A DNA stretch of 64,000 nucleotides from Streptomyces sp. H27-H1 (GTDB lineage Bacteria > Actinomycetota > Actinomycetes > Streptomycetales > Streptomycetaceae). The notes below the pieces were generated by a model, which was not told the origin of the DNA, did no database searches, and was given only the letters and a program-made list of their open reading frames with translations. A program made the translations under genes and the position numbers. Shown in pieces: positions 1-8,716 of this stretch. The stretch covers positions 124,001 through 188,000 of the forward strand of contig NZ_JAPNLJ010000015.1 in assembly GCF_026627445.1 (NCBI RefSeq), read 5' to 3'. Position 1 is the first letter of the stretch. The number at the start of each line of letters is the position of its first letter.

Positions 1-2945
1 TCGGTGCCGGGGAGCGTCGCCGACCAGGGTGCGGCGAGGGCCGCCAGGGCGCCCGGGTCAGGTGGCGTGTGGCCGAGGCCGATCGCGTAACGGGCCAGGC
101 TGGGCGTCCGCTCGAAGGGCCGGGGCCAGGCGTGGACGTCCACGTGGCCCGCCTCCGCCAGGGCGCCGAGCAGGGCGCGCAGCCGGCCGCGGGTGCGGCC
201 CAGGTTGTCTTCGAAATCGTGGGGCCGGGCAGCCGCCACGGTGACCACGGCCCAGGCGGCGTGCCGACGGTGCGGGGGCGTCGCGGCGATGAGGCGGCGC
301 GCGGCACGCTCCTCGCCGGTACGGGCCTCCTCCAGCGCCTCCCACGCGGCGTACAGCTCCCGTGCCAGCACATCGGCGGTTCCCGCGCCGACTTGGCCGG
401 TGCAGCTGCGTACCGGGGCCGAGGGGGTCAGTACGGTGACGGCGCCCTCGCCCCTGCGGCCACCGGCCGCGGCCCCGCCGAGGCAGCCACCGGCCGCGCC
501 CCCGCCGGCCGCGCCCCCGTCGGCGCCCCCGTCGGCCGTCGGGGCCTTCGCAGGGTCCAGGGTTACCGGGATGCGCCAGTCCCAGGCGGCCCAGGTGGCG
601 AAGAAGCTGCGGAGCAGGGCGCCGGGGGAGAGGCCGGGGCAGGCGCCGACCGTGTGGGCGGCCAGTACGGACCAGGCGAGTCCCGGCAGACCGCCGAACG
701 GCGCCGAGTCCAGACCCCGGGACCGGGCCCAGGCCTTGACCTCGCGCGCCAGCCGGGCGAACGCCGCGTGCTCCGGGCCCACGAAGACCCGTACCGCATC
801 GGCGTCGCTCACCGCGCTCAGCGCCACCGCCGAGGCCTCGCCGAGCCGCGCCCGCCGGGCGACGGCCTGGTCCGGCGGCATGGGCCCGGTGGCAACCACG
901 ACCAGGTCCACGTCCAGCGCGGCGACGCGCAGCCGCAGACCCGGTACCCGGGCGCCGGTCACCTCACGCAGCCGCTCCGCCTCGGGGAGGGCCGAGGCGA
1001 CCCGCGCCCGTACCTCCGCCAGGGAGACGGTGCCGGGCAGGGCCGTCACCAGGTCCAGGTCCGACTCCGTCAGCGCGCAGCCCATCCGGCGCGAGCCGGC
1101 CACGTGGACGACACCCTCCGGGAAGGCCGCCGCGATGCGCGCCGTGAGCGACTCGGCCCCGGCCCCGGCCCCGGCCCCGGCCCCGGCCGGCTCCGCGCCG
1201 CCCGTCCCGGTCGTCGTGGGGCGGTCGGGTTCAGGTGCCCAGCGGATCCTTCCGGTTGCGAGTTCCACCGTCGCCCGGACCTCCATCGGGCCGTCCCCGC
1301 GCCGGGACAGTACGGCGAGGGAGTCCACGCGCGCCGACCGGCCAACGCCCAGGCGCGCCGCGAACTCACGCTCCGCGCGCCGAGGATCAGGGCTGCGGCC
1401 ACGCGTCAGGTGGGGAGTGAACCCCTCGGCCCGGCCCCGGCAGCCCGGGAACCGCGCCTCCAGGGTGCGTCGCAGCTCCTGCCAAGGTGCCTCGCCGACC
1501 GCCGCCGGGTCCAGCCACAGGGTCGGGCCGAAGCCGTGCACACCCTCCAGGCGGGCCGTGAACGCGGCTGTTTCCGCGGCCGCTTCGGCCAGCAGGGGCA
1601 GCGCCGCCTCGAAGGAGGACTCCGGTACGAAGCCGAAGAGCAGGTTCACGTGCGCGGGCCGGCGTTCCGCCTGCGGATCGTGTGCGCGGCGCACCGCCTC
1701 CACCGCCGCGTCCTCGGGCGCCAGCCACGCCACGGCCGTGCGCGCGGTGGCGTGGACTGCCAGTACCGCGTGCCCGGAGGCCTCGCCGCCGCCCTCGCCC
1801 CCGTCGGCCGCCGGACCGAGGTCCAGGGTGGCCTCCACCCCGTAGTGGTCGGAGATGAACAGGCCGCCCGCCGCGGCAGAGTTGCCGCGCAGTGCCGCCC
1901 GCGTCACGCGAACCTCCGCCGAGCGCAGCAGGATCCGGTCCAGGCGTCCCGGCCGCCCCGACAGCGATGCGACCGCCGCGAGGGGATTGGCGGTCGGATC
2001 GAAGGTCGGGGTCCGGTCCTGTGCTCCGTGCACCTCGTTCCACGCATCCCGCAGCCTCAGCGCCTCGGCCGGCCCCTCGGCTCCCGACCGTCCGTCGTTG
2101 AAGTCGCCGACCAGAGCCACGTGGTCCGCGTCGACACCGGCCAAGCCCTTGTCGATCCGAGCGAGTTCGGATGCCCGCCGGTCCTCTCCCCGCTCCGTGT
2201 GATCGCTCGTCAGATGGGTGGCCGCGACCACCAGCGGCCCGCCCTCCGTGTCCACGGTCACGGCGACGACGGCCTTGTGCGGACCCAGCGCGTGAACGCC
2301 AGCCTCCCGCACCGGCAGCCGGCTCAGCACCAGCAGTCCGCTCTCCGCCACGTCCCGCCCGCCCGGGTCCGCGGCGACCGTGTATCCGGCCCGGACCCAC
2401 GGCTCGGCGAGCAGCATGCCGAGCAGATCGCGCTCCACCTCCTGGAGCGCGATCACGTCGGCGTCGGCCGCCGCCAGATCGGCCAGCAGCAGCGGTCTGC
2501 GCCGCGCGGTGGCGATGCGCGGGGCGTCGTACCGGTCCCAGAGCGTGTTCCACGTCAACAGGCGTACGAGGGAAGGCCTTCGGCCGGTGGCCGCGCGGTC
2601 CGCGCCGCCCTCGGGGGCCGCTCGCCACGCACCGCCGCCGGACGCGTCCCACGCGTAGGCGGTCCGCGCGGTGAAGAACGGAGCCCGCAGCAGCCTCGGG
2701 ACGCGGACCCGCCCGGCATCGGTGCCGTCGATGATGTCCACGCCCGTCGCCCGGTCCCACACCAGCTCGCCGTCGGCTTCCACGAACAGCACCCGGTGCC
2801 AAGGGACATCGCCCCCGGGCACGAAGGACGGGAGGGGTACCCGCTTCGGTGCGGCGCCGCGCTGCAGCAGTCCCAGCGTGAACCGGGCGGGGTCGAAGCG
2901 GGGGTCCCAGCGGACCTGGTGGTAGAGCTCCTCGCTGGTACGCAT
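1..2945 (-). CDS. Multidomain RNA-repair protein: MJ1316 + EEP nuclease + 2H phosphoesterase + nucleotidyltransferase/poly(A) polymerase (3' end beyond window)
   Basis: The frame is open from ATG 2945 to the left edge (over 980 codons). Domains read in order: residues about 5-75 match the MJ1316 (former DUF504) RNA cyclic-end recognition domain (VRWDPRFDP, PWHRVLFVEADGELVWDR). Residues about 125-370 are an endonuclease/exonuclease/phosphatase domain with TWNTLWD, ALQEVE, ATHLTSDH and VGDFND. Residues about 420-530 carry the two H-x-T/N motifs of a 2H (LigT-like) phosphoesterase (PAHVNLLF, PHLTRG). After an Ala-Gly linker, about 610-980 is a nucleotidyltransferase with GSRRMGCALTESDLDLV. The ATG overlaps the stop of the RNA ligase gene as TGATG, so the two are translationally coupled. 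Inferred role: recognising and processing damaged RNA ends and rebuilding 3' ends in the cytoplasm. Domain order is seen; substrate is unknown. Confidence 0.85.
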   Translation of the reverse strand, partial: MRTSEELYHQVRWDPRFDPARFTLGLLQRGAAPKRVPLPSFVPGGDVPWHRVLFVEADGELVWDRATGVDIIDGTDAGRVRVPRLLRAPFFTARTAYAWDASGGGAWRAAPEGGADRAATGRRPSLVRLLTWNTLWDRYDAPRIATARRRPLLLADLAAADADVIALQEVERDLLGMLLAEPWVRAGYTVAADPGGRDVAESGLLVLSRLPVREAGVHALGPHKAVVAVTVDTEGGPLVVAATHLTSDHTERGEDRRASELARIDKGLAGVDADHVALVGDFNDGRSGAEGPAEALRLRDAWNEVHGAQDRTPTFDPTANPLAAVASLSGRPGRLDRILLRSAEVRVTRAALRGNSAAAGGLFISDHYGVEATLDLGPAADGGEGGGEASGHAVLAVHATARTAVAWLAPEDAAVEAVRRAHDPQAERRPAHVNLLFGFVPESSFEAALPLLAEAAAETAAFTARLEGVHGFGPTLWLDPAAVGEAPWQELRRTLEARFPGCRGRAEGFTPHLTRGRSPDPRRAEREFAARLGVGRSARVDSLAVLSRRGDGPMEVRATVELATGRIRWAPEPDRPTTTGTGGAEPAGAGAGAGAGAESLTARIAAAFPEGVVHVAGSRRMGCALTESDLDLVTALPGTVSLAEVRARVASALPEAERLREVTGARVPGLRLRVAALDVDLVVVATGPMPPDQAVARRARLGEASAVALSAVSDADAVRVFVGPEHAAFARLAREVKAWARSRGLDSAPFGGLPGLAWSVLAAHTVGACPGLSPGALLRSFFATWAAWDWRIPVTLDPAKAPTADGGADGGAAGGGAAGGCLGGAAAGGRRGEGAVTVLTPSAPVRSCTGQVGAGTADVLARELYAAWEALEEARTGEERAARRLIAATPPHRRHAAWAVVTVAAARPHDFEDNLGRTRGRLRALLGALAEAGHVDVHAWPRPFERTPSLARYAIGLGHTPPDPGALAALAAPWSATLPGT
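1155..1188. repeat. GGCCCC hexamer repeat inside the MJ1316-EEP-2H-NTase gene
   Basis: Five and a half perfect GGCCCC units. On the coding strand they encode an (Ala-Gly)n run that forms the linker between the 2H and nucleotidyltransferase domains. Being a multiple of three, slippage would change linker length without breaking the frame. Confidence 0.85.
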
Positions 2946-4909
2946 CAGCCCTCCCCGCCCGGCCCGGTCCAGGCGGCCCCCGCGGTCGCCGTGCCAGTCG
3001 CCGAAGCACGGGCCGAAGCACGGGCCGAAGCACCGGCCGAAGCACCGGCCGACGCGCCGATCGAGCCCGCCGTGTCCTCGACGGTTCCGCCCGCCCCGAT
3101 GTACCAAGTGCGGTGGGCCTCACCGGGATACGGCGGAGCGAAACGCCGCAGCTGCGAGGCCAGCACGGGCGCCGGCACCGGATGCGCGCGCGTGGAGTTG
3201 CGGCGCAGCAGATCCGTCTCCCCGACCAGCAGCACGGCCTGGGTGACCAGCGCGTCGCGTCGCCGGGCCACCGCGCCGGCCAGGCCGCGCTGCTGGGGGG
3301 TGAGCGAGGTCGCGTCCCACACCACCGTGCCCCCTCGCCGTGCGGCCGCGGCGAGCGCGGAGTCCAGCCGGTCCAGACCCTCGCGGAGCACGTCCGCGTT
3401 GTCCCGCTGGTCGGTGCGCGAACCCCGCGCCGTACGCAGATCGTCGAGGCTGATGTAGGCCTCCACCCCGGGCAGGGTGCGGGCGTACGTGCTCTTCCCG
3501 CTCCCCGAGGGCCCGCAGAGCTGCACGAGCCGGGGGAACGACGCCCCGTCCCGCCACCGCCAGGTCGCCGCGACCGCCTCCTCGGCGCCGCTCAGCCTGC
3601 CCTGCGCGAAGGCCCGGCGCGCCTCGGCCCAGCAGCGGTCGGCGGCGTCGCCTCCGTCGCCACCGCTCGCCGTGTCGCCTATGCCGGCTTCGGCGAGGGC
3701 GTCCCGGAGCCCGGACCGCAGCGGCTCCAGCGGTGCGGGCCCGAGCAGCCCCGCCTCCTCGGCGTGCAGCGCGGACCACTCGACGCACTCGCCGTCCCCG
3801 TCCCCGTCGCCGCCCTCACCGGACCCCAAAGGCCCGACGGGCCCGACCGATCCGACGGACCCGCCAGGCCCGTCGGATCTGGGGACCGCCCCCGCCAGCG
3901 CGTGCAGCACCCCGAGATCGGCCGCCTCGGCCATCCGCGCCAGCCCCGCCCGCCGTTCCGAGTCCGGGTGGGGGAAGGGCCTGCGCAGCGCCGGGTAGAG
4001 CCCGACCAGGTCCGCGACCCGCCGCGCCGTGGCCATCCCGAGCGGCCCCGCCGCCAGCCGGGCCGACAGCACGGACCGCGGTATGCCGTGCAGAGCCGCC
4101 GCCAGGATTCCGGTGAGCCGCTCCTCGCCGGACCTGCGCACGGCCAACCCGTCGATCCGGTCCGCCACTTCGGCGACCAGCCCCTCGACTCCCGCCGCCT
4201 GGACCGCCGTGTCCGCCCCCACCGCGCGGAGCAGTCCGGCCACGTCCGGGTCCGCGCCCGACCGGCAGTCCCACAGGGCGGCCGCCGGACCGAGCCCGTT
4301 CGCCACCACCTGGGCGTACATCCAGTGCGTGTCCGTCTGCACATGGCCGCCCCGCACCCATTTGGCCACGCACCGCCCGAAGTCGGCTCGATCGAAGCCG
4401 GCCACGGTGCGGACGACGTACCCCTCCTGCCGTGCGGTGTCGACCCGGAGCCGGCGCAGCGCCCGCTCGTCGAAGACTCCGCGCCACAGGACACGTGGGC
4501 CCGGCACTCCGAGACCGCGCAGGAAGAGCACCGTCCGGTCCCAGTCCAGGCAGTGGTCGCCGTCCCACACGGAGAACCCGTAGAACCACGAGTCGAGTTC
4601 CTCGTACGCGAGCGAGTGCCGGGCGTAGACGTTCTCCCCGCACACCCGCCGACCGGCGGGGATCGCCGGGCCGATACGGCTCTGCAGGCTCTTCACCCAG
4701 GCCCGCGACGGATGGTGGCCCGAGTCGAGCGAGCGGGCGTGGAGGCCGTCGGCGTACAGGGTGGTGTTCTCGCCGTCGAGCTTCTCGGTGACCACGATCT
4801 CGCGCCCGGCGAAACCGGCCAGCATGCCGGGCCCGGTGGTCCGGACATCGTCGGACGTCACCCCGGCGGACCACGGCAGATGCGGGGTCCGGGGGTAGTG
4901 CGTGCGCAT
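2945..4909 (-). CDS. RNA ligase - polynucleotide kinase fusion (RNA repair)
   Basis: 654 aa. Start ATG 4909 is chosen over upstream in-frame codons because AGGGAG precedes it and homology begins at MRTHYPRTPHLPWS. The N-terminal half is an Rnl2-like ATP-dependent RNA ligase: motif I EKLDGEN with the adenylated Lys at residue 43, GENVYARHSL near 91, EGYVVR at 162 and AKWV at 182. After a Gly/Val/Asp-rich linker (350-375) comes a P-loop kinase with Walker A GPSGSGKST (466-474), SLDDLR and WDATSLTPQQR, as in 5'-polynucleotide kinases. It would phosphorylate 5' ends and seal broken RNA. The last 30 residues are an Ala/Ser/Arg repeat from 12-bp tandem units. It is the first gene of a coupled pair with the MJ1316-EEP-2H-NTase gene. 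Confidence 0.88.
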   Translation of the reverse strand: MRTHYPRTPHLPWSAGVTSDDVRTTGPGMLAGFAGREIVVTEKLDGENTTLYADGLHARSLDSGHHPSRAWVKSLQSRIGPAIPAGRRVCGENVYARHSLAYEELDSWFYGFSVWDGDHCLDWDRTVLFLRGLGVPGPRVLWRGVFDERALRRLRVDTARQEGYVVRTVAGFDRADFGRCVAKWVRGGHVQTDTHWMYAQVVANGLGPAAALWDCRSGADPDVAGLLRAVGADTAVQAAGVEGLVAEVADRIDGLAVRRSGEERLTGILAAALHGIPRSVLSARLAAGPLGMATARRVADLVGLYPALRRPFPHPDSERRAGLARMAEAADLGVLHALAGAVPRSDGPGGSVGSVGPVGPLGSGEGGDGDGDGECVEWSALHAEEAGLLGPAPLEPLRSGLRDALAEAGIGDTASGGDGGDAADRCWAEARRAFAQGRLSGAEEAVAATWRWRDGASFPRLVQLCGPSGSGKSTYARTLPGVEAYISLDDLRTARGSRTDQRDNADVLREGLDRLDSALAAAARRGGTVVWDATSLTPQQRGLAGAVARRRDALVTQAVLLVGETDLLRRNSTRAHPVPAPVLASQLRRFAPPYPGEAHRTWYIGAGGTVEDTAGSIGASAGASAGASARASARASATGTATAGAAWTGPGGEG

Positions 4910-5236
4910 GATCCGCTCCCTGCGGCCGAGGCTGGTGCCTGGCCACTCTAGGGAGGCGAAACCCGGCGGACCAGCGAATATCGACGCCGGGCCGCCCCGC
5001 CGAAGGCCCTTTTCGTACGTCGGCCACCCGGTCCCACGCGCGGACGGGACCCGGCACCCCCCGCAGGTGGAGCCACCACTCACAGGCGGGCTGCCGCCGG
5101 GATCCGGCGGACGTCGCACGCTCCGGTCGGGATCCGCGGAAGAGGCCGACTCCGCTCGCCCCGGCACCGACGGCAGCGGCTGCGCCACCGGCGAGGAGAC
5201 CTGGCAGGGGCGGGCGGACCGGGCGGACCGGCCGGC
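4910..5236. other. Intergenic region upstream of the RNA ligase gene
   Basis: This 327-bp stretch separates the RNA-repair pair from the 3' end of the oxidoreductase gene. It must hold the promoter of the repair operon, but I could not recognise a convincing -35/-10 pair, an operator palindrome or a small gene in it. Confidence 0.4.
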
Positions 5237-5902
5237 TCAGTACCCGATGGTGAACCGCTTGCCCGCGTGCGCGTCGCGCTCGATCTCGTCCACCAGGGCG
5301 ACCGCGTAGTCCTCCGTGGAGATCAGACTGTGTCCGTCCTCGTCCACGATCAGGTCGTCGAGCCCCAGCCGGTACGTGCCCGTCCGGCTGCCCGGCTCGA
5401 TTCCGGCGGCCGGGCTGAGGTTGGTCCAGTGGACCTCCTCCACCGGAACGGTCCGCAGGAAGTCGAGGGCGTCCCCGTGGGCGTGCATGACGGCGAGCAC
5501 CGGCGCGGGGATCCCGGCCTGGTCCCACACCAGCGGTCCGCCGGGGGTGCGCAGGGAGCCCGCCCCGCCGACGGTGACCACCCGTGGCCGGGGACCGTCC
5601 GGGCCGAGGGCCTGCACGCCGCCGACCAGTGCCTTCGCGGCGCCGACGAGCGTGCCGGGATCTCCGGAGCCCGGACCGTACGCGCTGACCACCACGTCCT
5701 GCCCGGCCGCCGCCTGGGTGACGGACGCGGGGTCGAGGACGTTGCCGCGTACGACGGTGATGTCGGCGACGCTGGCCTCGGACTCGGAGAAGTGCGCGGG
5801 ATCGCGTACGACAGCCGTGACCTGGTGCCCGCGTCCGAGTGCTTCGTGCAGCACCCGGGATCCGATGGTGCCGGTCGCGCCGAAGAGGGCGATCTTCGCC
5901 AT
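5237..5902 (-). CDS. NAD(P)-binding atypical short-chain dehydrogenase (NmrA/YwnB-like)
   Basis: 221 aa. Start ATG 5902 has an AGGAG about 6 bases upstream; the longer reading frame upstream has no homology. The N-terminus MAKIALFGATGTIG is the Rossmann GxxGxxG motif, followed by TAVVRDP, VRGNVLDPASV and VVSAYGP, typical of the atypical extended SDRs related to NmrA and YwnB. The classical YxxxK catalytic pair is not evident, so it may bind NAD(P) as an oxidoreductase or redox sensor. It is cytosolic. It lies upstream of the RNA-repair genes on the same strand but 327 bp away, so probably not cotranscribed with them. Confidence 0.85.
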   Translation of the reverse strand: MAKIALFGATGTIGSRVLHEALGRGHQVTAVVRDPAHFSESEASVADITVVRGNVLDPASVTQAAAGQDVVVSAYGPGSGDPGTLVGAAKALVGGVQALGPDGPRPRVVTVGGAGSLRTPGGPLVWDQAGIPAPVLAVMHAHGDALDFLRTVPVEEVHWTNLSPAAGIEPGSRTGTYRLGLDDLIVDEDGHSLISTEDYAVALVDEIERDAHAGKRFTIGY

Positions 5903-6029
5903 GGCGACTCCTGGGGGTGGAGGCTGGAGGGACCCCGGTCGGGGTCCGCCGGGCCCATCCAAGCGAATCCCGCCTCCCGCTCCCGGGAGCGCCACGCGGT
6001 CGGCGCCACGCGGTCCGTGACGCGAGCTC

Positions 6030-6141
6030 AGCGGCGCGGGTTCAGCGGCGCGGGTTCAGCGGCGCGGGTTCGGCGGCGCGGGTTCAGTGGCGCGAGCCCA
6101 GCGCCACCCACTCAGCGCCACGAGCCCCGCGCCATCCGCTC
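6030..6141. repeat. 14-bp tandem repeat array (about 8 units)
   Basis: Three perfect copies and one near-perfect copy of AGCGGCGCGGGTTC (6030-6085) are followed by four increasingly degenerate units (AGTGGCGCGAGCCC, AGCGCCACCCACTC and so on) up to 6141. The array fills the space between the oxidoreductase promoter and the 3' end of the lipoprotein gene, and its last unit runs into the lipoprotein stop codon. The period is not a multiple of three, so it is not coding. Confidence 0.85.
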
Positions 6142-6640
6142 AGTGGCACAGCGCGACAATGGCCGGGTCCACCGTCCCCCGGGCCGCCGCGCACAGCGGC
6201 GCCATGTCGTACGTACGGTTCGGCTTGGGCCGCGAGCCGCGGGCCTTCGCGGCAGGCGCCGCCGCGGGCTTGCGCGGCGCGGCCCGCCGGGGCCGCTCCG
6301 GCCGGTGCCGCGGTGCGGCGGGCTGCACCCGGGTCCGCCCCGCCGCGGCGGGCGCCGCGGGCCCCTTCGGCCCGGGAGCGGCGGCGGCCCCCGGCAGGGG
6401 AGTCGGGGCAGCCCCCGGGACCGGATCCTGCGCCACCTCCGGCAGCGCTCCCAGCGGCAAGGCCTCGGCCGCCGGTCCCGGCAGGCCCGTCCGTACCTCC
6501 GCCGGGCCCGGCCGTGCTCCGGGGCCGGGAACGGCCCCCGGCCCGGCCGGACGCACGGTCACACATCCGGTCAGACATCCGGCCGTCACGGCCAGCGCGA
6601 CAACGATCAGGGGCACCCACGGTCCCCGGCGCGACTCCAT
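6140..6640 (-). CDS. Putative lipoprotein, Ala/Pro-rich
   Basis: 166 aa, family not recognised. The N-terminus is a lipoprotein signal: MESRRGPW, a hydrophobic stretch, then the lipobox LTGC with Cys26 as the probable lipidated residue. The centre is a long Pro/Ala/Arg-rich low-complexity linker, and only the last 25 residues (YDMAPLCAAARG, IVALCH) look conserved, with two Cys that could form a disulfide. Expected location is the outer face of the membrane. It probably has its own promoter in the 81 bp downstream of the VanW gene. Confidence 0.7.
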   Translation of the reverse strand: MESRRGPWVPLIVVALAVTAGCLTGCVTVRPAGPGAVPGPGARPGPAEVRTGLPGPAAEALPLGALPEVAQDPVPGAAPTPLPGAAAAPGPKGPAAPAAAGRTRVQPAAPRHRPERPRRAAPRKPAAAPAAKARGSRPKPNRTYDMAPLCAAARGTVDPAIVALCH

Positions 6641-6721
6641 CCGTCCACCCTGCCCGACGAACGCCGGCTCCCCCGCACGCGCTCACCCGCACGGGTGGTC
6701 CCGGTCCCCCGGTGGGGGGCC

Positions 6722-8464
6722 TCAGCCGCAGGTCACGCTGTCCCTCGGCGTGTAACGGGTCTTCATCTTCTCCCGCTTGACCTCCTGCCCGTCCTTCACG
6801 AACACCCGGTCGACGGCGACGTCGAAGCCCTCCAACGGGGACTGCGGTTCGCACTTGGGGCCGGTGTCCGTGCGGGTTGCGGGCGGTTTGACGTTCGTCC
6901 GCGGGCCCTTGGCCGCACGGATCTCGTCGTACCGCTTCGTTCCCAGGAAGGTGATGGTGATGGAGGTGTCGGTCGCCTCGGCCTGGATGTAGAGGGCCTT
7001 GCCCGAGTCGTTGGCGAAGCGCAGGTCCAGGCTGCCCCATGCGACGGTGGCCTCACGGCCCTCCGGGTAGCGCTCGATGTAGAAGGAGTGCGCCCCGTAC
7101 TCGACGGGTTTGACCCCGGAGAAGAACATCGCGTTGAAGACGGTGGTGGCCACCGCCGAGACACCGCCGCCCGCGGCCTTCTCGTACTGGCCGTTGTTGA
7201 TGATCAGGCCGTCGACGAAGCCGTTCTCCTCGGTGCGCTCGCCGACGCGGCGGTTGAAGCTCCACGTCTCGTCGGGCAGCACGAGCGAGCCGTTGATCAG
7301 CTCGGCGGCCCGGCCGATGTTCGTCGTACGGTACGGGGCCTTCTCGAAGTCGACGGTGAAGGTGGACACCTCCTCCTTGATGCCGAGCTGCTCGACGGTG
7401 TTCTCGGTCAGCTTGGGCCGTATTTCCTCCGTGGCGACCTCGGCCGTACGCTCGGCCGCGCCCGCCCGCGTGAGCAGCGGCAGCACGGTGGCGGCCAGCC
7501 CCGGTTCGCCGACCCGGCGTCCGGCCCGGCCCTCCTCGGCGACGGAGACGCGGCCGGCGGAGTCCGTACGCAGCTTCGCCTCGACGGGGCCCGGCGTGGC
7601 CTGCCGCAGCGGTCCGGCCAGCTCCGGGTCGGCCAGTAGCGCCTTGGAGTCGAGGCCGGGCGCGAGGCGGCCCCGGCCGTCGTCCTTGAGGGTGAGGTGC
7701 TTGGCGAGGACGGCGGGGCCGACGGGTATGCGCTTGCCCTCCACGGTCAGGGTGACCGGCGCGGACACCGCCGGCTCGGCGAACTCCTTCAGCGCCCGGT
7801 CCGTCTCCCGCTGCCCGATACGCGGCTCCGTGCTCCGGACGGGGAGTACGACGGGCCCGTCCGCGGCCCGGGGGCAGGAGGCGCGCAGCACGTCGAGGGA
7901 TCCGTCGACATCGAGGGCGGTACCCGTGACCGGGGCCACCGCCTCGGCCTTGCCCTTCTCGAAGGAGACCGAGCCCTCCCGGACCTCCTGCCGGGTCTTC
8001 GCGCCGATCCCGTCCAGGGCGGAGCGGGCCGCCGCCTCGTCGAGCCGGACCACCGGCTCCACCCCGGGATCGCCGGAGGAGAACAGCCGGCCGATCACGC
8101 TGACCGGGCCGGAACCGGAGCGGGCCGCCCGGTCGGCGGTGGCGCCGGTGTCCAGGGACAGGCCGAGTGTCGCCGGCTGCGCCCGCTCCGTCCGCTCCCC
8201 GATCCGCAGCAACAGCGGCGCCGCGGCGGACGGGCCGAGAGCGCGGGCCAGGGTCTGCCGGGCTTCGGCGCGGCTCATCCCGCCTATGTCGACGCCGCGC
8301 ACCTTCGTACCGGCGGCCATGTCCTCGCCCGCCAGCAGCAGGCCCGCCGCGTACAGCCCACCGAAGCCGAGGACCGCGACACCGCCCGCCGCACCGGCCA
8401 CACCCTTGGCGGTCCACCGTTTGCCGGTGGCCGTCGGGGGGCCCGTACGGGAAGCGCGTCGCAT
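6722..8464 (-). CDS. VanW family protein with peptidoglycan-binding-like repeats
   Basis: 580 aa. The open frame extends much further upstream, but ATG 8464 has AGGAGAG 8 bases ahead and begins a typical basic N-terminus, then one membrane segment at about 24-46 (GVAVLGFGGLYAAGLLLAG). Two repeats of the YoaR/PG_binding_4 type follow (VRGVDIGGMSRAEAR; a second copy near residue 230). The C-terminal third is the VanW domain (TNIGRAAELINGSLV, ETWSFNRRVGERT, AAGGGVSAVATTVFNA, AHSFYIERYPEGREATV). It is predicted to be anchored in the membrane facing the wall, with a role in peptidoglycan metabolism; biochemical activity of VanW domains is not established. It diverges from the Nudix gene across 252 bp. 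Confidence 0.88.
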   Translation of the reverse strand: MRRASRTGPPTATGKRWTAKGVAGAAGGVAVLGFGGLYAAGLLLAGEDMAAGTKVRGVDIGGMSRAEARQTLARALGPSAAAPLLLRIGERTERAQPATLGLSLDTGATADRAARSGSGPVSVIGRLFSSGDPGVEPVVRLDEAAARSALDGIGAKTRQEVREGSVSFEKGKAEAVAPVTGTALDVDGSLDVLRASCPRAADGPVVLPVRSTEPRIGQRETDRALKEFAEPAVSAPVTLTVEGKRIPVGPAVLAKHLTLKDDGRGRLAPGLDSKALLADPELAGPLRQATPGPVEAKLRTDSAGRVSVAEEGRAGRRVGEPGLAATVLPLLTRAGAAERTAEVATEEIRPKLTENTVEQLGIKEEVSTFTVDFEKAPYRTTNIGRAAELINGSLVLPDETWSFNRRVGERTEENGFVDGLIINNGQYEKAAGGGVSAVATTVFNAMFFSGVKPVEYGAHSFYIERYPEGREATVAWGSLDLRFANDSGKALYIQAEATDTSITITFLGTKRYDEIRAAKGPRTNVKPPATRTDTGPKCEPQSPLEGFDVAVDRVFVKDGQEVKREKMKTRYTPRDSVTCG

Positions 8465-8716
8465 CCTGGGTCTCTCCTGTGCTCCGGTGACGTGGTCGGA
8501 CCGGAGGTTTTCACGCCGCCAGTCCGCACCGGGAACGTAGCAAGATCCGTGTAACCAGGTAATAAGGAGGTATAGGGGTGGCAAAGGGGAATGTGTTGAT
8601 CTCCGTAACCCGGGGGACGTCCGCGGTGTTGCACAGCCCGCGGGCCCACCCGTGCGCAGCGCCCCCACGTGGCCCCCGCACGGCGCCCGCGGTGCCCCTA
8701 CGGTGAATGGAGTCCG

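Noticed and set aside
1387..3123. Minus-strand open frame of 578 codons overlapping the MJ1316-EEP gene
   Set aside because: It is another frame of the same region, Arg-rich and motif-free; the true frame starts at 2945 and runs off the left edge.
69..3458. Very long plus-strand open frame (1129 codons) opposite the RNA-repair genes
   Set aside because: It mirrors the GC-rich third positions of the minus-strand genes; composition is Arg/Gly/Pro-rich without motifs, whereas the minus strand has intact catalytic motifs.
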